NCBI RefSeq assembly: GCF_000403645.1
Contig: NC_021313.1
Coordinates: forward strand, 806,001-870,000
DNA: 64,000 bases
Reading direction: 5' to 3'
Origin: Salinarchaeum sp. Harcht-Bsk1
GTDB lineage: Archaea > Halobacteriota > Halobacteria > Halobacteriales > Salinarchaeaceae
Part shown: positions 52,445 through 61,330 of the stretch, in pieces
Position numbering within the stretch: the stretch's first letter is position 1
Layout of the letters: every line of letters begins with the position of its first letter
Notes under the pieces: generated by a model
What the model was told of the DNA's origin: nothing
The model's input: the letters and a program-made list of their open reading frames with translations, nothing else
Databases searched by the model: none
Translations under genes and position numbers: made by a program

Positions 52445-55003
52445 ATGGACCTGATCGTCACCGAGAAGGACAACGCGGCCCGCCGCATCGCGGAGATCCT
52501 GAGCGACGGGAGCGCCGACGTCGATCGCCGGGGTGACGTCGCCGTCTACCGGTGGGGCGACCGCGCCTGCGTCGGCCTCTCCGGGCACGTCGTCGGCGTC
52601 GACTTCCCGCCGGAGTACTCCGACTGGCGCGACGTCGAACCAGTCGAACTGATCGACGCTCCGATCGAGAAGCGCGCGACCCAGGAGGGGATCGTGAGCA
52701 CGCTCAAATCGCTCGCGAAAAAAGCCGATCGCGTCACGATCGCCACTGACTACGACCGCGAGGGCGAGTTGATCGGGAAGGAGGCTTACGAACTGGTGCG
52801 GGACGTCAACGAGGACGTCCCGATCGACCGCGTGCGCTTCTCCTCGATCACGCAAACGGAGGTCCGCACCGCGTTCAACGATCCCGACGAGATCGACTTC
52901 GACCTCGCAGCGGCCGGCGAGGCCCGGCAGGTCATCGACCTGATCTGGGGCGCCGCACTCACCCGGTTCCTCTCGCTGTCATCGCGCCAGCTCGGCGAGG
53001 ACTTCATCTCCGTCGGGCGGGTCCAGACGCCGACCCTCAAGCTCCTCGTGGATCGCGAGCGGGAGATCCGCGCGTTCGACCCCGAGGACTACTGGGAGCT
53101 GTTCGCCGACCTGGAGAAGCGGGAGGACGGAGACACGTCGGCGACGTTCGAGTCGCAGTACTTCTACCTGGACGCCGAGGACACCGAGGCCGAGCGCGTC
53201 TGGGACGAGGAAGCTGCCGAAGCAGTCGAGCAGGTGCTCGCTGCCGACGCCGCGGCCGCGACCGTCGAGGACGTCAACCGTCGCACCCGCACCGACGCCC
53301 CGCCCGCACCCTTCAACACCACCGCGTTCATCCGCGCCGCCGGCGCCGTGGGCTACGGCGCCCAGCGCGCGATGTCGATCGCCGAGGACCTCTACACGGC
53401 CGGGTTCATCACCTACCCGCGGACGGACAACACGGTCTATCCCGACGACCTCGACCCCGAGGAGCTGGTGTCGGCCTACGAGGGCCACCCCACACTCGGC
53501 GAAGACGCCGAAGCGCTGCTCGAGGCGGGCCTGAACGACCCCACGGAGGGCGACGACGAGACGACCGACCACCCGCCGATCCACCCGACCGGCGAGTGGC
53601 CCGACCGGGGCGAACTCTCCGACGACGAGTGGGAGGTCTTCGAACTCGTCGTCCGGCGCTTCTTCGCGACCGTCGCCGACCCCGCACGCTGGGAGCACCT
53701 CCGCGTCACCGCGGCGGTGCCCGCCGGCGACGCTCTCTCCGATCCCGCAGCAGTCCTGCCCGACGGCGGCACCGAGGTCAGCCTGAAGGCCAACGGGAAG
53801 CGCCTGCTCGAAGCGGGCTACCACGACGTCTATCCGTACTTCTCCACCAGCGAGAACTTCGTCCCCGACGTGAGCGAGGGCGAGGTCCTCCCGATCGACG
53901 ACTCGCGGCTCGAGGCCAAGCAGACCCAGCCGCCCCGGCGGTACGGCCAGTCCCGGCTCATCGAGACGATGGAGGACATGGGCATCGGGACGAAGTCCAC
54001 CCGCCACAACACCATCGAGAAGCTCTACGACCGCGGCTACATCGAGGGCGATCCGCCGCGGCCCACCGAACTGGCGATGGCCGTCGTCGAGGCCGCCGAG
54101 GAGTACGCGGATACCGTGGTCAGCGAGGACATGACCGCCCAGCTCGAAGCGGACATGACCGCGATCGCGGAGGGCGAGATCGACCTCGACGAGGTCACCG
54201 AGGAGTCCCGCGAGATGCTCGATACCGTCTTCGAGGAGCTCGTCGAGTCCCGCGAGGAGATCGGCGACCTCCTGCGGGAGTCGCTCAAGGCCGACAAGGC
54301 CCTCGGCGAGTGCCCCGAGTGCGGCGAGGACCTCCTCCTCCGGGAGTCCCGCTACGGCGGCTCCTTCGTCGGCTGCGACGGCTACCCCGACTGCGAGTAC
54401 ACGCTGCCGCTGCCGGACTCCGGCGAGCCCCTCTTGCTCGAAGAACGCTGTGAGACCCACGGCCTCCGCCACGTCAAGATGCTCGCCGGGCGCAACACGT
54501 TCGTCCACGGCTGCCCGCTCTGCCGGAAGGAAGAGGCCGGCGAGGGCGAGATTCTGGGCGACTGTCCCGAGTGCGGAACCGCTCACGGCGGGGAGCTCGC
54601 TATCAAGACCCTGGAGAACGGATCGCGGCTGGTGGGCTGTACGCGCTATCCCGACTGCGACTACTCGCTGCCGTTGCCCCGAAACGGCGAGATCGAGGTG
54701 ACCGACGAGACGTGCGACCAGCACGGGCTCCCGGAGCTACTGGTCAAAGACGACGAGGACGACGACGAGCCCTGGGAGCTCGGCTGCCCGATCTGCAACT
54801 ACCGCGAGTACCAGGCCCGGGAGTCCGAGTCCGGAAGCGACCTCGAAGCGCTGGACGGCGTCGGCGCGGCGACGGCTGAGAAGCTGATGGACGCCGGCGT
54901 CGAGAGCATCGAGGACCTCGTGGACGCCGACGCGGATCGCATCGCCGCGGACGTCGACGGCGTGAGCGCGGATAGATTGCGCGAGTGGAAGGCGAAGGCC
55001 TGA
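52445..55003 (+). CDS. topA: DNA topoisomerase I (type IA)
   Basis: 852 residues. It relaxes negatively supercoiled DNA by transient single-strand cleavage. The N-terminal Toprim domain begins MDLIVTEKDNAARRIAEILS and has IATDYDREGELIGKEAYE. The active-site tyrosine is Y324 in AGFITYPRTDNTVY. The C-terminus carries several four-Cys zinc fingers (CPECGEDLLL and ECGTAHGGELAIK-type blocks). The last 50 residues form a helix-hairpin-helix DNA-binding motif (LEALDGVGAATAEKLMDAGV). The GGGP-synthase-like gene follows 98 nt later. Confidence 0.96.
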   Translation: MDLIVTEKDNAARRIAEILSDGSADVDRRGDVAVYRWGDRACVGLSGHVVGVDFPPEYSDWRDVEPVELIDAPIEKRATQEGIVSTLKSLAKKADRVTIATDYDREGELIGKEAYELVRDVNEDVPIDRVRFSSITQTEVRTAFNDPDEIDFDLAAAGEARQVIDLIWGAALTRFLSLSSRQLGEDFISVGRVQTPTLKLLVDREREIRAFDPEDYWELFADLEKREDGDTSATFESQYFYLDAEDTEAERVWDEEAAEAVEQVLAADAAAATVEDVNRRTRTDAPPAPFNTTAFIRAAGAVGYGAQRAMSIAEDLYTAGFITYPRTDNTVYPDDLDPEELVSAYEGHPTLGEDAEALLEAGLNDPTEGDDETTDHPPIHPTGEWPDRGELSDDEWEVFELVVRRFFATVADPARWEHLRVTAAVPAGDALSDPAAVLPDGGTEVSLKANGKRLLEAGYHDVYPYFSTSENFVPDVSEGEVLPIDDSRLEAKQTQPPRRYGQSRLIETMEDMGIGTKSTRHNTIEKLYDRGYIEGDPPRPTELAMAVVEAAEEYADTVVSEDMTAQLEADMTAIAEGEIDLDEVTEESREMLDTVFEELVESREEIGDLLRESLKADKALGECPECGEDLLLRESRYGGSFVGCDGYPDCEYTLPLPDSGEPLLLEERCETHGLRHVKMLAGRNTFVHGCPLCRKEEAGEGEILGDCPECGTAHGGELAIKTLENGSRLVGCTRYPDCDYSLPLPRNGEIEVTDETCDQHGLPELLVKDDEDDDEPWELGCPICNYREYQARESESGSDLEALDGVGAATAEKLMDAGVESIEDLVDADADRIAADVDGVSADRLREWKAKA

Positions 55004-55101
55004 GCGGGGACCAATAGCACGTATTCCGTCGCCGGAGCGGCCAAATCGGGCCATTCGCCCTTCCGGAGCCTTTTTCCGGGCCGCAAGACCACGCTGGCGT
55101 A

Positions 55102-55800
55102 ATGACCGCGCCGTGGACGGAGTGGGATCACATCCTGAAGATCGATCCCGACAAGGAACTCGTCGATGGCGAGACCTTCGCCGACGTCTGCCAGACCGGT
55201 ACGGACGCCCTGGAGATCGGCGGCACGCTCGACATCACCAGCGAGAAGATGAGCCGCGTGATCGAGGCCTGTGCCGAGTACGACGTGCCGCTCTATCAGG
55301 AGCCGAGCAACCCCGCGGTCGTCGTCGACGACGAGGCCGTGGACGGCTTCCTCGTGCCCGTCGTGTTCAACGCCGGCGACATGGCCTGGATGACCGGCTT
55401 CCACAAGGAGTGGGTCAAGACCGACCACGTCGACTGGGCTCGGACGACGACGGAGGGTTACATCATCCTGAATCCGGATTCCAGCGTCGGCCAGCTCACC
55501 GAGGCGGACTGCGATCTCGACGCCGAGGACGTCGCGGCCTACGCCGAGATCGCAGAGGAGATGTTCGGCCAGGAGATCGTCTACCTCGAGTACTCGGGCA
55601 TGCTCGGCGACCCCGAGAAGGTCCGGGCAGCTGCAGACGTACTCGAGGAGACGACGCTGTTCTACGGCGGCGGCATCCACGACTACGACTCGGCGCACAC
55701 GATGGCCAGCGAGGCCGACGTCGTGATCGTCGGCGACCTCGTCCACGAGGAGGGCGTCGACGCCGTTCAGGAAACGGTGCAGGGCGCGAAGGACGCCTGA
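55102..55800 (+). CDS. Geranylgeranylglyceryl phosphate synthase-like (PcrB/GGGPS family)
   Basis: 232 residues forming a TIM barrel. [20 protein letters not shown] opens the fold, [20 protein letters not shown] follows, [19 protein letters not shown] and [19 protein letters not shown] are typical, and [20 protein letters not shown] plus [11 protein letters not shown] bind phosphate. GGGPS couples glycerol-1-phosphate to geranylgeranyl diphosphate, the first ether bond of archaeal lipids. Many haloarchaea carry more than one homologue, so this copy may or may not be the main enzyme. GCCTTTTTCC about 27-36 nt upstream is a likely TATA. Confidence 0.88.
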   Translation: MTAPWTEWDHILKIDPDKELVDGETFADVCQTGTDALEIGGTLDITSEKMSRVIEACAEYDVPLYQEPSNPAVVVDDEAVDGFLVPVVFNAGDMAWMTGFHKEWVKTDHVDWARTTTEGYIILNPDSSVGQLTEADCDLDAEDVAAYAEIAEEMFGQEIVYLEYSGMLGDPEKVRAAADVLEETTLFYGGGIHDYDSAHTMASEADVVIVGDLVHEEGVDAVQETVQGAKDA

Positions 55801-55827
55801 AACCGGGCGCTGCCTGCACGCGCGACG

Positions 55828-57285
55828 CTACTGATACAGCTCAAGACCGGCGGGACCGCTCCGCGCGACGTGTCTGAGTTCGTCGCCCTCCTCGCCGACG
55901 TGGTGCTCGACCCAGACCGCCATCTCGCGTTCCAGTTCGGCGGCGACCTCCGGGTGCTCATCGATCAGGTTCTCCTGCTCCCAGGGATCCTCGCGCATGT
56001 CGAACAGCGCCCGTTCGGGCAGGTCCCACTCGCCGTCGTCGTAGGTGCGGACGAACTTCCAGCGGTCGGTCCGGACGGCACGCTGGGCAGTGTAGAGGCC
56101 GTGATCGACGACGATCCGGTCGCGCCAGTCGGTCTCGGGGTCCTCGAGGACCGGGCGGAGCGAGGCGCCCTGCCACGCGCCGGAGGCGTCGAGATCGGCG
56201 TAGTCGGCGATCGTCGCAGCGTAGTCGACGTTCGTGACGAGGGCGTCGCGCGATTCGCCGGCAGCGGACGCTGCTGCCGCGTCGGCGTCCGAGGCACCGG
56301 CGGAATCCGCTGGCGGCTTTACGAGCAGCGGGACCCGCTGGGTGCCGTCGTGGGTGCTCCAGTGCTCGCGATACAGGCCGTGCTCGCCGAACTCCTCGCC
56401 GTGGTCGGCGGTGAGGACGATCAGCGAGTCGGCGTACAGGTCGCGGGATCGGAGTTCGTCGAGGAATCGGCCGACCTGTTCGTCGACGTAGCTGATCTCG
56501 GCGTCGTAGTGGGCGATCAGTTCGCCGAGTGCCTCGCGATTTTCGACCTCGTCGTACACGGAGTGCCGGAGCGAGTGTTCGAAGGCCGGGTCCGCCGCGC
56601 TGCGCCAGCGATCCCACTCGCGGTGGGTCTCGATCTGCTCCTGCGTGGGGTAGGGCGGTAGCTCGCCGTCGCGGAACGGCTCGACCGCCTCGTCGCTCCG
56701 GAGGTAGGGCGCGTGGGGATCCCAGTACTGCAGGTAACAGAGGCCGTCGCCGCCGCGGCGGTCGAGGTCGTCGAGCGCGTCGATGGCGAGGTCGGTGACG
56801 GTCGAGCCACGTGGCGTCTGGAAGTTCTCGAGGCGGCTGGGATCGGTCGTCTCGCCCGGACCGCCGGTCGTGGGCTCGCGCGGGTGGTGGAAGTCAGTCC
56901 AGAGCTGGTAGAACCACGGCGAGGGATGGCGCGGGAACGAGGAGACCGCGACCGCGGCCTCGCCGGCGTCGAAGAAGACCTCCGGAAGCGTGCGATACTG
57001 CGGCGCGGCGTCGAAGATGTCGCCATCGTAGTCCGTCCAGGAATCGGGCGAGGAGAGGACCTGCGAGCGCGGCCCGTGCGTCTCGATGCCGTTCGAGACG
57101 CCGTGGCGACCCGAGAGCAGTGCCGCGCGGGAGGGCATGCACGGCGAGTTCGCGACGTAGGCACGGTCGAAGCGAATCGCGTCCTCCGCGAAGTCGTCGA
57201 TGTTCGGAGACGTGGGCTTGTCGTAGCCGTAGATGCCGAGGTGGTCCGGCCGGAGCGAGTCGACGTCGATGACGAAGACGTTCAC
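55828..57285 (-). CDS. Sulfatase / alkaline-phosphatase-superfamily hydrolase
   Basis: 485 residues. MNVFVIDVDSLRPDHLGIYG supplies metal-binding aspartates, and VANSPCMPSRAALLSGRHGV is the sulfatase signature, with C49 in a C-x-P-S-R context, the residue converted to formylglycine in true sulfatases. SLIVLTADHGEEFGEHGLYR gives the second metal site and LFDMREDPWEQENLIDEHPE is typical of the C-terminal subdomain. No signal peptide, so cytoplasmic. The substrate, an organic sulfate ester, is unknown, and no dedicated formylglycine-generating enzyme is in the window. It converges on the GGGPS-like gene. Confidence 0.9.
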   Translation of the reverse strand: MNVFVIDVDSLRPDHLGIYGYDKPTSPNIDDFAEDAIRFDRAYVANSPCMPSRAALLSGRHGVSNGIETHGPRSQVLSSPDSWTDYDGDIFDAAPQYRTLPEVFFDAGEAAVAVSSFPRHPSPWFYQLWTDFHHPREPTTGGPGETTDPSRLENFQTPRGSTVTDLAIDALDDLDRRGGDGLCYLQYWDPHAPYLRSDEAVEPFRDGELPPYPTQEQIETHREWDRWRSAADPAFEHSLRHSVYDEVENREALGELIAHYDAEISYVDEQVGRFLDELRSRDLYADSLIVLTADHGEEFGEHGLYREHWSTHDGTQRVPLLVKPPADSAGASDADAAAASAAGESRDALVTNVDYAATIADYADLDASGAWQGASLRPVLEDPETDWRDRIVVDHGLYTAQRAVRTDRWKFVRTYDDGEWDLPERALFDMREDPWEQENLIDEHPEVAAELEREMAVWVEHHVGEEGDELRHVARSGPAGLELYQ

Positions 57286-57871
57286 GCGCGAGGGGTTGGC
57301 TCGTGGTGTGGTAAAGGTTCGGCGCGAGGAAAATTGCGGGCTGTAACCGCATACGGAAGCCCCTCCCGGAGATCCACCCTCTGGTTAGCTCAGGCCAGCC
57401 GAAACCCCGGTGGGATGCGGTGGCGCGCGTTTCGCAGCTGCCACGCGGCCGCGTAGCGTGCGAGGTCCTCGTGAGCGTAGTGAACGAGGGCTCGGAAGAC
57501 GAGCAAAGCGAGTCTTCCGGTGGACGACCGAGCGTAGTCCTCGTGAGCGAAGCGAACGAGGGCCCGGAAGTCGCAGCCCGCGAGCGAAGCGAGCAGGAAC
57601 GTCTTGCGGCGCGAGGGAGGAGGCTGGGGAGGATTGAGGATGCGGTTGTGGGGTGGGACTTCGAAAGGGGCCGGACGGTCGGTCGTTCCCGGGTGAAGCA
57701 AGCACCGCAACCGAGCGAAGCGAGGTGAGGAGTACAGCGAGCCCCGGAATGTCGAGCGTTCGGGGGCTTTCGGGGCTCCTTGAAACGGAAGCAGGTCAAC
57801 TACCGACAGCAACCACAACGTTCCCTAGACGAATCGACGGGGTTTACAGGCCAGCCTTCGCACCGGACCGT
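57286..57871. other. Gene-free, repeat-filled region upstream of aspS
   Basis: 586 bp without a credible gene. Coding-looking frames are made of translated repeats (ERSE/SEAN-like strings). It contains an array of hairpins with near-identical loops (57467-57561) and a full copy of the dispersed element (to about 57778). A GTTTACA patch (57842-57848) 24-30 nt before the aspS ATG is the likely promoter. Confidence 0.7.
57408..57778 (+). repeat. Dispersed structured repeat, copy 3, with hairpin array
   Basis: Contains AGGCTGGGGAGGATTGAGG (from 57621) and GGGTGGGACTTCGAAAGGGG (from 57652), matching copy 2, and ends CGGGGGCTTTCGG (57761-57773). The outer arms GAAAG (57663-57667) and CTTTC (57767-57771) pair; the inner arms are less complementary. 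Upstream lie hairpins with stems CCTCGT/ACGAGG (57467-57489), CGGAAGAC/GTCTTCCG (57493-57519) and CCTCGT/ACGAGG (57539-57561), each closing an 11-nt loop GAGCGTAGTGA, GAGCAAAGCGA or GAGCGAAGCGA. Confidence 0.7.
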
Positions 57872-59176
57872 ATGGACGACCGAACGTATGCTGCAGAGGC
57901 CGAACCCGGCCAGACCGCCACGATCGCCGGGTGGGTCCACGAGGTCCGGGACCTCGGGGGCATCGCCTTCGTGATCGTGCGAGACGCGACCGGACGCATC
58001 CAGGTGAAGGTCGAGAAGGGCGAGATCGACGAGGACCTCGAGGAACTGGCAACGGAAGTCACCCGCGAGAGCGTCGTCGAAGTCACCGGCCCCGTCGAGG
58101 AGGAGGAGCGCGCGCCGACCGGCGTCGAGATGACCATCGATTCCTTCGAGGTCGTCGCCGAGGCCGAACCCGAACTGCCGCTGGACCCCTCCGGCAAGGT
58201 CGACGCGGAGCTTCCGACGCGACTCGACAACCGGACGCTCGACACTCGAAAGCCCGAAGTGAAGGCGATCTTCGAGATCCGCTCGACGGTCCTCGAAGCG
58301 GTCCGCGAGGAGTTCCGTAACCTCCGCTGTACGGAGATCACGACGCCGAAGATCGTCGCGACCGGGACCGAGGGCGGCACGGAGCTGTTCCCGATCACGT
58401 ACTTCGGCCAGGAGGCGTTCATGAACCAGAGCCCGCAGCTGTTCAAGCAGCTCGCCGCGGGCGGCGGCTTCGAGCGCGTCTTCGAGATCGGCCCGATCTT
58501 CCGCGCCGAGGAGCACAACACGCCGCGGCACCTCAACGAGGCGACGTCGATCGACTTCGAGGGCGCGTTCTGTGATGCCGGCGACGCGATGGACGTCGCG
58601 GAGGCGATCGTCACGGCGGCCTACGAGGCAGTGTCCGAGCAGAACCAGCGCGAGCTCGAGCTGCTCGACCTCGAGGAGGAGTTCGCCCCGCCGGAGGGCG
58701 ACTTCCCCCGACTGACCTACGAGGAGGCCATCGAGCGCGTCAACGCGACCGGCGCCCTCGACGAGCAGCTCGTGTGGGGCGACGACCTCTCGACGGAGGC
58801 CGAGAAGGCCCTCGGCGAGGACGTCGGCCGGCACTACTTCATCACGAACTGGCCCAGCGAGGTCAAGCCCTTCTACATCAAGGACACCGACGAGGACCCC
58901 CAGGAGTCCACCGGCTTCGACCTCATGCACCCCGTCATGGAGCTCGTTTCCGGCGGCCAGCGCGAACACCGCCACGAGCAACTGGTGGAGGGCTTCGAAC
59001 AGCAGGGCCTCGACCCCGCGCAGTTCGAGTACTACACGAAGATGTTCAAGTACGGCATGCCGCCCCACGCTGGCTTCGGCCTCGGCGCCGAGCGCCTGGT
59101 GATGACGATGCTGGACCTGGACAACATCCGCGAGACTGTTCTGTTCCCGCGAGACCGGCAGCGGCTGAGCCCGTAA
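57872..59176 (+). CDS. aspS: Aspartyl-tRNA synthetase, archaeal type
   Basis: 434 residues from the ATG at 57872 ([20 protein letters not shown]). The N-terminal OB-fold anticodon-binding domain has [20 protein letters not shown]. The class II core has [20 protein letters not shown], motif 2 in [20 protein letters not shown], and motif 3 in [20 protein letters not shown]. The short archaeal form lacks the bacterial GAD insert. With gatB in the same genome the enzyme may also charge tRNA-Asn with Asp for later amidation (inference). In-frame upstream codons run through the repeat element and are rejected. Confidence 0.95.
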   Translation: MDDRTYAAEAEPGQTATIAGWVHEVRDLGGIAFVIVRDATGRIQVKVEKGEIDEDLEELATEVTRESVVEVTGPVEEEERAPTGVEMTIDSFEVVAEAEPELPLDPSGKVDAELPTRLDNRTLDTRKPEVKAIFEIRSTVLEAVREEFRNLRCTEITTPKIVATGTEGGTELFPITYFGQEAFMNQSPQLFKQLAAGGGFERVFEIGPIFRAEEHNTPRHLNEATSIDFEGAFCDAGDAMDVAEAIVTAAYEAVSEQNQRELELLDLEEEFAPPEGDFPRLTYEEAIERVNATGALDEQLVWGDDLSTEAEKALGEDVGRHYFITNWPSEVKPFYIKDTDEDPQESTGFDLMHPVMELVSGGQREHRHEQLVEGFEQQGLDPAQFEYYTKMFKYGMPPHAGFGLGAERLVMTMLDLDNIRETVLFPRDRQRLSP

Positions 59177-59207
59177 GGGCGAGGACGCAACGTGTCGAGC
59201 GGGAGCT

Positions 59208-59231
59208 CGTCACGAGCGAAGCGAAGTGACG
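59208..59231 (+). repeat. Hairpin with GAGCGAAGCGAA loop after aspS
   Basis: CGTCAC (59208-59213) pairs with GTGACG (59226-59231) around GAGCGAAGCGAA, 32 nt after the aspS stop. It is the same loop word as in the dispersed element but stands alone. The rest of 59177-59471 holds nothing recognisable except the next gene's TATA patch (CTTTATCC, 59440-59447). Confidence 0.55.
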
Positions 59232-59471
59232 GCGTTATCCGTCGAGTGGGAGCTCGATTGTCGCAGCCTGAACAGCGATCGAACCGCGTCTCGCCAGAGC
59301 GGCGACGCTCCCGGACGTCGGGAAGGCCGACGGCGAACGAGGACGGCGTTCAGAAGTGCGTGCCGACGGCCCAGTAGCACCGGGAGGCGCCGTTTCGATG
59401 TCCAGCGATCGCAGCGATTCCGGTGAGCCAGTCCCAGCGACTTTATCCCGCCGGACCGCCGACGAGGGTCT

Positions 59472-60509
59472 ATGCCCGACGCGGCGGATTTCACCTTCAG
59501 CGGAGGCAAGGTCGAGCCAGGCGACACCGCCAACCTCCGCTTTACCGTTAGCGAGACGTACCTCGGCGACCCGGTGCGGATCCCTGTCACGATCGTCAAC
59601 GGCGCCCACCCCGGCCCGACGGTCTCGCTCACGGCCGCGGCCCACGGCGACGAACTCAACGGAATCGAGGTCGTCCGCGAGGTCGCCCACGACTGGAACC
59701 ACGACGACCTCCACGGCACGCTCGTCTGCCTGCCTGTCCTGAACGTCCCGGGATTCCTCGCCCAGCAGCGCTACCTCCCGATCTACGACCGCGACATCAA
59801 CCGGTCCTTCCCCGGCGACGCCGAGTCCACGAGCGCCAAGCGGATCGCCGACTCCATCTTCCGGAACTTCATCGACCCCTGCGACCTCGGGATCGACTTC
59901 CACACCTCGACGCGCGGCCGGACCAACATGCTCCACGTCCGCGCGGACATGGCGGACGAGTCCGTGAGCCGGGTGGCCCGGGGCTTCGCCTCCAACGTCA
60001 TCATCGACTCGGAGGGGCCGAGTGGCTCGCTGCGCCGGGAGGCGAGCGAAGCGGGCGTGCCGACGATCACCGTCGAGATGGGCGAGGCTCACCGCTTCCA
60101 GCGCGGACTCATCGACCGCGCGCTCACCGGCGTCGCGAGCGTCTTCGCCGAGTTCGGTCTCCACCCCGACGCTCCCGTCAAGTGGCCCGGCTGGCGGACC
60201 GTCATCGAGGAGAGCGCCAACAAGACGTGGCTCCGCGCCGACGTCGGCGGCATCGTCGACATGCACGCCAAAGTGGGCGGCCTCGTCCGGGAGGGCGAGT
60301 CGATCTGTACGATCACGAGCCCGTTCAAGATGGAGGACGAGGTCGTCGAAGCGCCGTTCACCGGGTTGCTCGTGGGCGTGCTCGAGAACCCCGTCGTCTA
60401 TCCAGGGAACCCGCTGTGTCACGTCGTGAAGCTGACCGGCGACACGTTACGGGCCCTCCAGAAACAACAGGAGGACGACATCGACGGCGACGGCGACGCG
60501 GCGGTCTGA
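59472..60509 (+). CDS. AstE/AspA-family zinc carboxypeptidase-like deacylase
   Basis: 345 residues. Zinc ligands are in SLTAAAHGDELNGIEVVREV (His and Glu) and LGIDFHTSTRGRTNMLHVRA (His). YDRDINRSFPGD contributes the substrate-binding Arg/Asn, and VPTITVEMGEAHRFQRGLID carries the catalytic Glu. The C-terminal third is a beta domain resembling a lipoyl-type fold (VGGIVDMHAKVGGLVREGES). The family removes acyl groups from N-acyl amino acids such as succinylglutamate or N-acetylaspartate; the substrate here is unknown. It has its own TATA patch and is monocistronic. Confidence 0.88.
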   Translation: MPDAADFTFSGGKVEPGDTANLRFTVSETYLGDPVRIPVTIVNGAHPGPTVSLTAAAHGDELNGIEVVREVAHDWNHDDLHGTLVCLPVLNVPGFLAQQRYLPIYDRDINRSFPGDAESTSAKRIADSIFRNFIDPCDLGIDFHTSTRGRTNMLHVRADMADESVSRVARGFASNVIIDSEGPSGSLRREASEAGVPTITVEMGEAHRFQRGLIDRALTGVASVFAEFGLHPDAPVKWPGWRTVIEESANKTWLRADVGGIVDMHAKVGGLVREGESICTITSPFKMEDEVVEAPFTGLLVGVLENPVVYPGNPLCHVVKLTGDTLRALQKQQEDDIDGDGDAAV

Positions 60510-60603
60510 ACGGAGCCTCGATGGGTGCACGCGACCGTTCATGCTGGCCCGAGCAGTGACCGGAGACCAGCCTTTGAATAGGACCGCCGCCGAACGTCAG
60601 GGC

Positions 60604-60759
60604 ATGCCACCGACCCAGGAAGTCGCCTGCGAGAACGACGACTGCTTCCTCGACATGTTCGAGAACCACTACACCTACGACGTCCCCGAGGACTACGGGA
60701 TCGACGAGCTGGCCTGTCCCGTCTGTCAGGGGACAGACCTCAGGGCGATCGAGCTGTGA
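60604..60759 (+). CDS. 51-residue zinc-ribbon protein
   Basis: From the ATG at 60604: MPPTQEVACENDDCFLDMFE, then NHYTYDVPEDYGIDEL and ACPVCQGTDLRAIEL. The four cysteines (C-x4-C and C-x2-C) form a zinc-ribbon pattern. A closely similar short family is common in haloarchaea, as I recall, with no known role. CCTTTGAATAGG at 60571-60582 is a clear TATA in leaderless position. The stop overlaps the GTG of the next gene (60756-60759), so the two are cotranslated. Confidence 0.85.
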   Translation: MPPTQEVACENDDCFLDMFENHYTYDVPEDYGIDELACPVCQGTDLRAIEL

Positions 60760-61268
60760 TCAGGGAGTTCGGCGAGTCCGTCGGCGAGGCGGTACTCAAG
60801 CGGACCGGCCGGGCCGCCGCGGGCGTCCAGGAGCGGCGACCGCTTCCCGCGGACCTGCTGGAGAGCGACGACGCCTACCTCGCGGTCTTCGACGTGCCGG
60901 GCGCCGCCGCGAGCGACGTGCAGGTCCGGTACAGCGACGGCCGAGTGCTCGTGCGCGTCGACCGATTCCGCTCGTTCCACGACGGCTTCACGATGCAATT
61001 CCCGGGCCGGGGGCTCTCGCTCGACGGCGAGGTCGACCTGCCCGACGACGCCGTCGTCACCGCCGACGAGGCGAGCGCGACGCTGACCGATCGTGGGACC
61101 CTGGAGGTCCGCCTGCCGAAGGTCGCGACCGCAGAGGTCGACGTGGGCCTGGAGGGCGAGGGAGAGATGGTCGCCGACGAGGGTGAAATGGACGAGGAGG
61201 AAACCGAGACGGCCGACGCCGACACGGACGACGGCGGCCAAAACGACGACGCGGACGACGCTGCCTGA
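60756..61268 (+). CDS. Hsp20/alpha-crystallin-family small heat-shock protein
   Basis: 170 residues from the GTG at 60756, overlapping the zinc-ribbon stop as GTGA. The alpha-crystallin fold spans about residues 30-125: LLESDDAYLAVFDVPGAAAS, VRYSDGRVLVRVDRFRS, LPDDAVVTADEASATLTDRG and LEVRLPKV, the strand 9 motif. The terminal 45 residues are almost all acidic. It is a likely ATP-independent holdase. Coupling to the zinc ribbon suggests a functional link. Confidence 0.85.
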   Translation: MIREFGESVGEAVLKRTGRAAAGVQERRPLPADLLESDDAYLAVFDVPGAAASDVQVRYSDGRVLVRVDRFRSFHDGFTMQFPGRGLSLDGEVDLPDDAVVTADEASATLTDRGTLEVRLPKVATAEVDVGLEGEGEMVADEGEMDEEETETADADTDDGGQNDDADDAA

Positions 61269-61330
61269 ATCCCCACGGACACCCTGCTGCGATCGGGAGC
61301 TATTAGCCGCGGTGGGCCGATGGCCCGAGC

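Noticed and set aside
57380-57410. tRNA-like string GGTTAGCTCAGG
   Set aside because: It resembles a D-arm, but no acceptor stem, anticodon arm or T-arm can be placed around it.
57420-57728. Possible small protein read through the repeat near 57.5 kb
   Set aside because: The translation consists of ERSE/SEAN-like strings produced by the GAGCGAAGCGAG repeat; no start signal or family supports coding.
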